This document shows, in pieces, positions 1 to 6,422 of a stretch of 8,904 bases of DNA (position 1 is its first letter; every line of letters starts with the position of its first letter). The DNA is from DATJLQ01 sp035509415 (GTDB lineage Bacteria > Pseudomonadota > Alphaproteobacteria > JACZXZ01): NCBI GenBank assembly GCA_035509415.1, contig DATJLQ010000094.1, forward strand, positions 1-8,904, written 5' to 3'. The notes below the pieces were generated by a model that saw nothing but the letters and a program-made list of their open reading frames with translations, was not told the origin of the DNA and ran no database searches. The translations under genes and the position numbers were made by a program.

Positions 1-2
1 CC

Positions 3-38
3 GGCGCCGAGATCGTTCCCTTCGCCCGGGGCGGCTGA
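3..38 (+). CDS. Possible 3' end of a rightward gene (last 11 codons)
   Basis: Frame 3 is open from the window edge and reads GAEIVPFARGG followed by TGA at 36-38. It ends 9 bp before the stop codon of the leftward channel gene, so the two would be convergent. The short tail looks protein-like, and a gene end is expected here because the minus-strand gene stops at 48. Eleven codons cannot identify a family. The other two plus-strand frames are also open for a similar distance, so the assignment is weak. Confidence 0.3.
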   Translation, partial: GAEIVPFARGG

Positions 39-47
39 GCGCGGTCC

Positions 48-2609
48 CTAAGGCGCCTTCTCCTCCCGCCGCTTGCCAAGATCCGCGAGAATGCGGGCCA
101 GCGCCTCGACGTTGCGCAGGTTGAGGTCGCGCTGCGGGAAGGGGATCTCGATCCCCGCCTCGCGAAAGGCGGCATCGATTGTGAAGTGCAGCTCGCTCGA
201 GACGTCGAAGGTCTGCTCGACATTGGGGATGAAGCAGCGCAGCTCGAACTGCAGCGCGCTGTCGCCGAAATCGAGGAAGAGCACGCGCGGCGCCGGCCAG
301 CTCAGCACCTGCTCGTGCGCGTTGGCGGCTGCGAGGAGGAGGTCGCGCACCTTGGCGGTGTCCGAGCCGTAGGCGACCCCCACCTTCACGTCGACCCGGC
401 CGTACTTGTCGCGGTGCGTCCAGTTGATCACGGCGCCCGAGAGCAGCTCGGAGTTGGGGATGATCACCGAGGCGCGCTTGAAGGTCTCGATCTCGGTCGC
501 GCGCACGCTGATGCGGGTGACGAAGCCCTGGTGCTGGCCGACCACCACCCAGTCGCCCACCTTGATCGGCCGCTCGATCAGGAGGATGAGGCCGGAGACG
601 AAATTGTTGACGATGTTCTGGAGGCCGAAGCCGATGCCGACCGAGAGCGCACCCGCGATGATCGCGATGTTGGAGAAGCTCAGGCCCAGCGTCGTGATCG
701 CGAAGCCGAACGCGATCACGAAGCCGATATAGCCCACGACGGCCGAGAGCGAATGACGCACGCCCGGGTCGAGCCGCGTCTGGGGCAAAAGCTTCTCGCG
801 CAGCACGCGCTGGATGACGCGCGTCACGGTCCACACCACGACGAACACCAGGATCGCGAGCGCCACGTCGCCGAGCGAAAGATGGAGGTTGCCGATCTCG
901 AAGCCGCGCAGCACGCCCCCCATCCAGGTCCCGACCGCCTCGTTGGGGACGCCCCAGAGCCGGAGCGCCAACGCGACCGCGACCAGGAGAAGGACGAGGT
1001 CGAGTGCCACCCCGAGCCAGAAGATGAGGTACTTCCCGCCCTGGTCGCCGAGGGCGAGCGATTCGCGGACGCGCGCCGAGAGCGGCCGCTCGGTCGCGAG
1101 CAGGAGCTCGAACAGCTCGCGCATGAGCGTGCGCACGAGGAGGAACGCGCCGCCCAGGAGCACGGTGAGCACGATGCGCGAGACGATGTGGTTCGCGAGA
1201 TTGTGGTAGCCCGCGAGCGAGAGGATCGGCACGGCCACCAGGGCGATGCCCGCGGCGAGGCGCAGGAGCGGCCAGGTCCAGGCGCCGGCCGGCGGCACCT
1301 CGGGCGCAGCCGCCTCGTCGCGCGCGCCGTCCGCGCGCTCGGGCTGCCACAGGCGGCGCTGGAGGAGGGTCAGCATCATGAGCGCGAGCGCCGCATTCGC
1401 GCCCAAATCGAACAGCGCGAAGAAATGGCGCGCCTGCTCCAAGAGCTGATGCGCGGCGATATGGACGCCGATCGAAACGCCCGCGATCGCCGCGAGCGCC
1501 GAGAGCCGGCGCGCGAGCGTGCGCGACGCGTTGGCGCCGAAGGGCACGATGCGCCAGGCGGGCGCGTCGGGGGCGAGGGCCGCATGCGCGAGGGCGGAGG
1601 CGAGCGAGAAGAAAATGCCGCCCGCGAGCGCGCCGCGCGCCAGCTCGGCAAGCAAGCCCGTCACGATGCCCTCGCCCAACAGCACGCCCGCGAGTGCCAG
1701 AAGCCCCGCCGCCGGCAGGAGGCCGCGCGCGACCCCCTCGGCCACCGCCGCGAGCGAGCGCCGCGCATAGGACGGATCCTCGATCGCCGCCGTGCGTCCG
1801 TAGCGCCTCAGGAGCCAGTTGCGCAGCGGCCAGCCCGCGCCGAGCGCGATCGCGACCAGGAGGGCGAGCGAGACCAGGGTCGTGGTCTCGAAGCCCGCAA
1901 GCGGATTCTCGCGCCACCAGTCGGCGGGCGCCTCGAGGAAGGCGGCGACGAGGTCGGCGGTCTCGCGCGCGGCGGCGGCGAGCGAGGCGAGGGCGAGCGG
2001 CGGCCGCTCGCGCGCGAGGAGATGCTCGGTGAATTGCGCGTTGCCGACCGCGGCGATGCTTTGCGCGAGGCCGGCCGCGCGCGTGAGCGCGAGCTCGCAT
2101 TGGCGCATGCGCGCGGTGATCGAAGCCACCTGGTCCTGGAGCTGGCGCCGCGCGCGCGCGACGTCCGCGGGCTCGGGCGGAGCGCCCTTCGCGGGCTCGG
2201 GGCCGAGGGCCGCGAGCTGATCGGCGACGGGCTTGCGCTGCGCCTCTGCCTCGGCGCGCGCGGCGACGGCACCCTGGCGCACCGCCTCGACCTGGGCGCG
2301 CAGCTGGTCGAGTGTGGCGCGCGCGAGCCCGCTCCGGTTGAGCTCGAGCTGGACATGGTCGAGGGTGCGGCGCCACTCCTCGATCTCGTGGGCGAAGCTG
2401 ATCGGCTTGGTCGCCTGGTCCTGGGCACGCGCGGCCGGAAGCTCGAGCGCGCCCGTGCCGGCGCCGGCGGCGAGCAGCAGGACGGCGAGGCCGACGATGT
2501 GAAGCGCACGGGCCACGGCGCGCACCCCGGGTTCGTGTTGGAAGGCGCTTTTCCTACCCCGCCGCGCGCCCGGTGTCACGCGCCCGGATTCCCGAGCCCG
2601 CCGGAACAT
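48..2609 (-). CDS. Large MscS-family mechanosensitive channel with N-terminal DUF3772-like region
   Basis: Inner-membrane mechanosensitive ion channel of the MscS superfamily, which opens under membrane tension to release solutes during hypo-osmotic shock. The N-terminus carries a signal-like segment (about residues 34-62, ending AARA before QDQ). A charged, helical, probably periplasmic region of DUF3772 type follows (about 72-225). About ten hydrophobic segments lie between 243 and 648. The MscS pore helix and signature are at about 649-687 (GALSVGIGFGLQN, then ERPIKVGDWV). The cytoplasmic beta and alpha/beta domain runs to about 825, including VIIPNSELL at 715-723. At 853 residues it is a long member of the family; E. 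coli MscS has 286. The start is uncertain: the ATG at 2609 has no clear ribosome-binding site and adds about 30 Arg-rich residues. In-frame GTG codons at 2525 or 2516 would place the signal peptide at the N-terminus. The gene lies 18 bp after the dioxygenase gene and is probably cotranscribed. The family call is firm; the physiological role is inferred. Confidence 0.93.
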   Translation of the reverse strand: MFRRARESGRVTPGARRGRKSAFQHEPGVRAVARALHIVGLAVLLLAAGAGTGALELPAARAQDQATKPISFAHEIEEWRRTLDHVQLELNRSGLARATLDQLRAQVEAVRQGAVAARAEAEAQRKPVADQLAALGPEPAKGAPPEPADVARARRQLQDQVASITARMRQCELALTRAAGLAQSIAAVGNAQFTEHLLARERPPLALASLAAAARETADLVAAFLEAPADWWRENPLAGFETTTLVSLALLVAIALGAGWPLRNWLLRRYGRTAAIEDPSYARRSLAAVAEGVARGLLPAAGLLALAGVLLGEGIVTGLLAELARGALAGGIFFSLASALAHAALAPDAPAWRIVPFGANASRTLARRLSALAAIAGVSIGVHIAAHQLLEQARHFFALFDLGANAALALMMLTLLQRRLWQPERADGARDEAAAPEVPPAGAWTWPLLRLAAGIALVAVPILSLAGYHNLANHIVSRIVLTVLLGGAFLLVRTLMRELFELLLATERPLSARVRESLALGDQGGKYLIFWLGVALDLVLLLVAVALALRLWGVPNEAVGTWMGGVLRGFEIGNLHLSLGDVALAILVFVVVWTVTRVIQRVLREKLLPQTRLDPGVRHSLSAVVGYIGFVIAFGFAITTLGLSFSNIAIIAGALSVGIGFGLQNIVNNFVSGLILLIERPIKVGDWVVVGQHQGFVTRISVRATEIETFKRASVIIPNSELLSGAVINWTHRDKYGRVDVKVGVAYGSDTAKVRDLLLAAANAHEQVLSWPAPRVLFLDFGDSALQFELRCFIPNVEQTFDVSSELHFTIDAAFREAGIEIPFPQRDLNLRNVEALARILADLGKRREEKAP

Positions 2610-2627
2610 GGCCGGGACGGCTTGGCG

Positions 2628-3440
2628 TTAAGGGGCCGTCTTGCCGCCCTCGAAGACGAAGGCGGCCATCGAGAGGGCTCCGTAGGAGAAGCTTTGATGG
2701 ATGCGGCGTCCCTTGGCCCCCGGCCCGGCCGCGCCGAAGGCCACGAAAAAGGGCATGAAATGCTCGGCGCGCGGATGGGCGCGGCGCGCCTCGGGGGCGC
2801 TGTGCTGCCAATCGATGAGGCTCGCCTCGTCGCCCGCCTCGGCCACGCGCGCGAGCCAGGCGTCGAACGCGGCCACGTGCGACGGCGGCTGCCGGTCGAT
2901 GGGTGGCGCGAACTCGGAGAGGTTGTGGGTGGCGCCGCCGCTCGCCAGGATCAAAACACCCTCGCGCCGCAAGGGCTCGAGCGCCCGGCCCATGGCGAGA
3001 TGATGCCCGGCGCCGTTCTTCACCGCGCGCGGCGGCATCTGCACCGCGAGCTGGGTGGTCGGGATGTCGGCCTCGGGATACATGAGCCGAAGCGGGACCC
3101 AGGCGCCGTGGTCGAGACCGCGCGCGGGATCGATCGTGGACGCCAATCCCGCGCCGTCGAGGAGCGCCTTCGCGCGCGCGGCGAGGCCGGGTGCGCCCGG
3201 GGCCGGATAGTCGAGCCGGTAGAGCGGGGCCGGGAAGCCGTGGAAATCGTGGATGATCGAAGCGCCCTCGGCACCGCTCACCGCGGGACCGGGCATCTCC
3301 CAATGGGCCGAGACGCAGAGGATCGCCTCGGGCCGACCGAGCGTCGACCCGAGGCTTTCCAAAAACGCGTGCGCGGGGCAGGCTTCGAGGGCAAGCGTCG
3401 GCGCGCCATGCGAGACGAAGACGCTCGGGAACTCGCTCAT
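2628..3440 (-). CDS. ygiD: Extradiol ring-cleavage dioxygenase, class III LigB/YgiD (DODA) type
   Basis: Cytoplasmic non-haem metal-dependent dioxygenase of the LigB superfamily. Relatives open catechol-type rings, and E. coli YgiD acts on L-DOPA as a 4,5-extradiol dioxygenase. The family's His residues are visible: H11 in SHGAPT, H46 in SAHWE, H111 in GLDHGAWVPL, H172 in GGATHNL and H227 in AHPRAEHFMP. The 270-residue length matches YgiD (271). The ATG at 3440 is preceded by GGAAAGGG with a 4-nt gap. The gene lies 28 bp after a DoxX gene and 18 bp before the channel gene, consistent with one transcript. Pairing of a ring-cleavage enzyme with DoxX proteins recalls Bacillus catDE and mhqNOP, which respond to catechols and quinones. 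The family is clear. The natural substrate is not known, and the symbol marks homology class only. Confidence 0.9.
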   Translation of the reverse strand: MSEFPSVFVSHGAPTLALEACPAHAFLESLGSTLGRPEAILCVSAHWEMPGPAVSGAEGASIIHDFHGFPAPLYRLDYPAPGAPGLAARAKALLDGAGLASTIDPARGLDHGAWVPLRLMYPEADIPTTQLAVQMPPRAVKNGAGHHLAMGRALEPLRREGVLILASGGATHNLSEFAPPIDRQPPSHVAAFDAWLARVAEAGDEASLIDWQHSAPEARRAHPRAEHFMPFFVAFGAAGPGAKGRRIHQSFSYGALSMAAFVFEGGKTAP

Positions 3441-3468
3441 CGCGCCCTTTCCGCCGCCAGCGTTGCCG

Positions 3469-3933
3469 TCACACTTCCTTGCCGATCATGCGGTCGATCG
3501 AGCAGCGGCCCGAGCCCTTGATCGCGACTGCGAGCGCGATCAGGCCCCACATGAGCGGATACTCGATGCCGCGTCCCGCCCAGAACCAGCCGTTGGGCAG
3601 GTGGATGACGAAGATCGCGATCAGCATCTCGACGAAGAACAGGAACGCGATCGGCCGCGTGAGGAAGCCGACGGCGACCGCGATGCCGCCGAAGAACTCG
3701 ATCAAGATCGCGAGCCAGGCGAACACGATCGCGGGCTCGAGCCCGTTCTTCGCCATGTACATGGTGGTGCCGCCGATGCCGCCGCCGCCGAAGGCGCCGA
3801 ACAGCTTCTGCATGCCGTGGGGCACCATCCAGGCGCCGACGACGAAGCGGACCAGCGGATAGGCGCGGTCGCTGTATTTGTCGCAGAACGCGGCGAGTGC
3901 CGGAAAGTAGGGCTGGGGCGTTTGGTCCGTCAT
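3469..3933 (-). CDS. DoxX family membrane protein (downstream copy)
   Basis: Small four-helix inner-membrane protein of the DoxX family (154 residues, normal length). Hydrophobic segments lie at about 24-48, 66-90, 93-112 and 122-140. The DoxX hallmarks are present: VPHGMQKLFG at 37-46, EFFGG at 79-83 and EYPLMWG at 124-130. The ATG at 3933 has a strong ribosome-binding site, GAGGGAG at 3942-3948 with an 8-nt gap. It is a clear paralogue of the neighbouring DoxX gene, sharing GLEPA, EFFGG, LMW and a GR-S-DR-G-E tail. The 102-bp AT-richer gap before it suggests it may also have its own promoter. Family members are linked to quinone or thiol redox stress, but their biochemical activity is poorly defined. 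A role beside the reductase and dioxygenase genes is inference. Confidence 0.9.
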   Translation of the reverse strand: MTDQTPQPYFPALAAFCDKYSDRAYPLVRFVVGAWMVPHGMQKLFGAFGGGGIGGTTMYMAKNGLEPAIVFAWLAILIEFFGGIAVAVGFLTRPIAFLFFVEMLIAIFVIHLPNGWFWAGRGIEYPLMWGLIALAVAIKGSGRCSIDRMIGKEV

Positions 3934-4035
3934 GTGTTTCGCTCCCTCGTTCGTTATTGTGTTGTTTGAGACTTGTGCGGCGAGTCCGCTGGACGGACGC
4001 GCGCGCCGAACGGGGCGAGCATAGCATAATCCGGC
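3934..4035 (-). promoter_or_regulatory. Spacer between the two DoxX genes, possible internal promoter
   Basis: This 102-bp gap is long for the cluster. On the leftward strand it holds two overlapping TATGCT hexamers (4023-4028 and 4018-4023) that resemble a -10 box, but no good -35 sits upstream. A small hairpin follows, GTCCG/CGGAC with a 5-nt loop (3984-3998), and then an A/C-rich stretch before the GAGGGAG ribosome-binding site. The hairpin has no T-run, so it is not a convincing terminator. A promoter here is only a suggestion. Confidence 0.25.
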
Positions 4036-4497
4036 CTATATCTCGCGCCCCACGAGGCGGTCGAGGGAATAGCGCCCGCCGCCCCTGAGCGCCACCAGGA
4101 TCGCGACCGCGCACCACATGAGCGCGTACTCGAAGCCGCCCTTGAGCCAGAAGAAGCCCTTGTCCCACAGGACGAAGAATCCGATATAGGCCATCTCGAT
4201 CGCGATGGCGGTCGCGGCGACCCGCGTGAAGAGCCCGACCGCCATCAGGAGCCCGCCGAAGAACTCGACCGCGCCGATGAGCCCCGCGAACAGCAACGCG
4301 GGCTCGAGCCCGTGGGCCGCCATCGCCTTCGCGGCGCCGGCGAGCCCGGGGGTGCCGAACAGTTTCGGATAGCCGTGCGGCATGAGGAACGCGCCGGCCA
4401 CGAGACGCAGCGCCGAATAGGCCACGGGCTCGAGTGCGCGGTAGAGCGCGCCGAGCGGGGGGATCAGAAGCGGGGTGCGAGGTGCGGCGTCGGACAC
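4036..4497 (-). CDS. DoxX family membrane protein (upstream copy)
   Basis: Second DoxX-family four-helix membrane protein (153 residues). Hydrophobic segments lie at about 24-42, 64-90, 93-111 and 122-138. Signature positions are MPHGYPKLFG at 39-48, EFFGG at 78-82 and EYALMW at 123-128, with the tail GRYSLDRLVGREI. The start is a GTG at 4497 with a well-placed GAGGGAG ribosome-binding site (4504-4510, 6-nt gap), the same core as the paralogue uses. It begins 37 bp after the glutathionyl-hydroquinone reductase gene. The E. coli yqjF-yqjG pair likewise puts a DoxX gene beside this reductase. Cotranscription with the reductase is likely. The molecular activity of the protein is not known. Confidence 0.9.
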   Translation of the reverse strand: MSDAAPRTPLLIPPLGALYRALEPVAYSALRLVAGAFLMPHGYPKLFGTPGLAGAAKAMAAHGLEPALLFAGLIGAVEFFGGLLMAVGLFTRVAATAIAIEMAYIGFFVLWDKGFFWLKGGFEYALMWCAVAILVALRGGGRYSLDRLVGREI

Positions 4498-4534
4498 GGG
4501 CGTCTCCCTCGGATTGTCGTGAAAGTAGCGCGGC

Positions 4535-5515
4535 TCATGCCGCCACGTCGTAGCGCCGCGCCCGGTCGTGCGCGGCCGCGAAATCGAGCGCCGGCCCCTT
4601 GGGCACGATGCCGGTCGGGTTGATGTGGAGGTGGCTGCCGTAATAGTGGCGCTTGATGTGGTCGAAATCGACCGTCGATGCCACGCCCGGCACCTGGTAG
4701 AGCTCGCGCGTGTAGTTCGCGAGATTCGGATAGTCGGCGATGCGCCTCAAATTGCACTTGAAGTGGCCGACATAGACCGCATCGAACCGGATGAGCGTCG
4801 TGAACAGGCGCCAATCGGCCTCGGTCATGCGCGCCCCCACGAGATAGCGCTGGCGCTCGAGCCGCGCCTCGAGCGTGTCGAGGGCGTGGAACAACGCGTC
4901 GAATGCCTCCTCGTAGGCGGCCTGCGTGGTGGCGAAGCCCGCGCGGTAGACGCCGTTGTTGACGCGCTCGTAGACGAAGGCGTTGATCTCGTCGATTCCG
5001 ACCCGGAGCGGCTCGGGATAGAAATCGAGCTCGCGCTTGACGCCCGGCAAAGCGTCGAACGCGCTGTTGAACATGCGCACGATCTCGGACGATTCGTTGT
5101 TGACGATGGTCGCGCGCTTCTTGTCCCACAGCACCGGGACCGAGACGCGCCCGGTGTAATCGCGCTTGGCCTTGAGGTAGACCTCGGAGAGCCGGCTCGC
5201 GCCGTTGACCCGGTCGGGGATGGCGCCGGGCGCTTCCGAGAATACCCAGCCCTCCTTCCCCATATGCGCGTCCACGATCGAGAGCGAGATCGCGTCCTCG
5301 AGGCCCTTGAGCGTGCGCAAGATCAGGGTCCGATGCGCCCAGGGGCAGGCGAGGGAGACGTAGAGATGATAGCGCCCGGGCTCGGCCGCGAAGCCGGAGC
5401 TGCCGTCGGCGGTGACCGAGTTGCGGAATTGTGACTCGGCGCGTTGGTAGCGCCCGTCGCGGATGCGGCCGTCCCGGCCCTGTTCCTGCCAAACGCCGTC
5501 GACCAGCATGCCCAT
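4535..5515 (-). CDS. yqjG: Glutathionyl-hydroquinone reductase (YqjG/ECM4, GST xi class)
   Basis: Cytoplasmic glutathione transferase of the xi class, which reduces glutathionyl-hydroquinones to free hydroquinones using a second glutathione. Family marks are dense. The catalytic Cys is C57 in SLACPWAHR (54-62), and NNESSEI at 139-145 lies in the glutathione site. VNNGVYRAGFATTQ (185-198) and HLHINPTGIVPKGP (295-308) are typical of this class only. The length of 326 matches the family. The frame stays open to an ATG at 5644, but that would overlap the protease stop and add 43 low-complexity residues. The ATG at 5515 is chosen because GGAGAAGGG lies 8 nt upstream and the protein then begins MGMLVDG, as relatives do. 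The gene heads a run with two DoxX genes and a dioxygenase gene, pointing to quinone/catechol detoxification. Confidence 0.95.
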   Translation of the reverse strand: MGMLVDGVWQEQGRDGRIRDGRYQRAESQFRNSVTADGSSGFAAEPGRYHLYVSLACPWAHRTLILRTLKGLEDAISLSIVDAHMGKEGWVFSEAPGAIPDRVNGASRLSEVYLKAKRDYTGRVSVPVLWDKKRATIVNNESSEIVRMFNSAFDALPGVKRELDFYPEPLRVGIDEINAFVYERVNNGVYRAGFATTQAAYEEAFDALFHALDTLEARLERQRYLVGARMTEADWRLFTTLIRFDAVYVGHFKCNLRRIADYPNLANYTRELYQVPGVASTVDFDHIKRHYYGSHLHINPTGIVPKGPALDFAAAHDRARRYDVAA

Positions 5516-5523
5516 GGCATTCA

Positions 5524-5532
5524 CCCTTCTCC
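5524..5532 (-). promoter_or_regulatory. Ribosome-binding site that fixes the reductase start
   Basis: On the leftward strand GGAGAAGGG ends 8 nt before the ATG at 5515. No comparable site precedes the longer in-frame ATG at 5644, which lies inside the protease gene. This supports the shorter 326-residue protein. Confidence 0.7.
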
Positions 5533-5559
5533 AGCCGCCGCCCCGTCGCCTTTCGATAT

Positions 5560-5571
5560 TGGGGCGCCCCA
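5560..5571. promoter_or_regulatory. 12-bp perfect palindrome upstream of the reductase, possible operator
   Basis: TGGGGCGCCCCA reads the same on both strands. It lies in the 106-bp spacer, 44 bp upstream of the reductase start, flanked by AT-richer bases (ATAT on one side, TCAAT on the other). An operator of a quinone- or stress-responsive regulator would fit this position. No regulator gene is in the window and no strong -35/-10 pair was found, so the function is a guess. Confidence 0.3.
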
Positions 5572-5621
5572 TCAATCTTGGGTCGCAGCCGCTCGTTGTC
5601 GAGTCACGGATTCGTGCGGCG

Positions 5622-6419
5622 TCACTCGCCGCGCTGGGCGTCAAGGAAGGCGACGATCGCGCGCGCCGGGACCGCGAGGCCGATTTCCGCCGAATAGTTG
5701 CTCGCGATCATGCCAACCACGCGACCGTCGCGCGCGATGAGCGGGCCGCCCGAGTTCCCCGAGACGATGCGCATGCCGACGGCGATCGCGTCGTCATAGC
5801 CGTAATCCGCGTAATGGACGCGCACGTCGAGGCTCGGCCGCAGCACGAAGCCGACGCTCACGATGCCGCCATGATGCGCGGGCGTGCCGATCGCGAGCAC
5901 GGGTGCTCCCTCGGGCGGCGGATCGAGCGCGAAGCGCGCATGCTCCATGCCCGGGAACGGGTGGATGCGCACGAGGCCGAGCTCGTGGGCGCGCTCGACC
6001 GCGACCACGCGGCCCTGATAGCGCCGGCCGTCGAGCGCGATCACCTCGGCCTTGTAGCGCGTCGAGTTCGCGACATGGGCCGCGGTCACGACGTCGCCTT
6101 GGGCGTCGGCGATGATGCCGCTCGCGTAGCTCAGATTCGCGCTCGCGGTGCCGCCGCCGGGCGACGTGTCGAGATCCTCGGGCCGGTCGGAATAGACGCG
6201 CACGCGCACATAGATGCCCGCATCGCGCTCGGCGACCTGGCGGTAGTCGGGAAAATCGAGGCCCTTCGGCGGCGGATAGGGGAAGGCGAGAGTCGCGGGC
6301 GCCTCGACTTCCGTGCCGTCGGGCTGGATCGCGGGCCCGGCGCAGCATGCCAGCGCGGCGAGCGCGAGCGAAGCGAGCGCCAGGAATAGCCCGATCGGGC
6401 GAGGGGCGCCGCGCGTCAC
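5622..6419 (-). CDS. Secreted trypsin-like (S1/HtrA-type) serine protease domain protein
   Basis: Chymotrypsin-fold protease, 265 residues, with no PDZ domain. Residues 9-24 form a hydrophobic export signal. They are followed by C25-C26, which could be a lipoprotein attachment site, although ALAC lacks the usual Leu at -3; ALA could equally be a signal peptidase I site. The protease domain spans about 95-262. His is H115 in TAAHVA and the nucleophile is S223 in GNSGGPL. The Asp motif, normally like TDLALLRI, reads HELGLVRI, so E146 (codon GAG) sits at the Asp position, 31 residues after the His as in DegP-like proteins. Activity may be altered. The gene starts with GTG 3 bp after the TPR gene's stop, with AGGGG 7 nt upstream inside that gene, so translation is probably coupled. 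The substrate is unknown. Confidence 0.87.
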   Translation of the reverse strand: MTRGAPRPIGLFLALASLALAALACCAGPAIQPDGTEVEAPATLAFPYPPPKGLDFPDYRQVAERDAGIYVRVRVYSDRPEDLDTSPGGGTASANLSYASGIIADAQGDVVTAAHVANSTRYKAEVIALDGRRYQGRVVAVERAHELGLVRIHPFPGMEHARFALDPPPEGAPVLAIGTPAHHGGIVSVGFVLRPSLDVRVHYADYGYDDAIAVGMRIVSGNSGGPLIARDGRVVGMIASNYSAEIGLAVPARAIVAFLDAQRGE

Positions 6420-6422
6420 CGC

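Noticed and set aside
50..59. AAGGCGCCTT palindrome at the channel stop as a terminator
   Set aside because: There is no loop and no T-run, and it overlaps the stop codon; a 10-bp palindrome is not a terminator hairpin.
186..3521. Very long plus-strand open frame (1111 codons) across the channel and dioxygenase genes
   Set aside because: It is antisense to two genes with clear families. The translation is a low-complexity Arg/Glu/Asp/His mix with no recognisable domain, as expected of a GC-rich shadow frame.
5600..5628. Nested inverted repeat (CGAGT/ACTCG around CACG/CGTG) at the protease stop as a terminator
   Set aside because: The arms are short with an asymmetric bulge and there is no T-run on the leftward strand.
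5516..5644. 43-codon N-terminal extension of the reductase
   Set aside because: It overlaps the protease stop, has no family counterpart and no ribosome-binding site, while ATG 5515 has a good one.
5463..6389. 308-codon plus-strand open frame over the protease gene
   Set aside because: It is the antisense of the protease gene with Arg/Asp/His-biased composition and no motifs.
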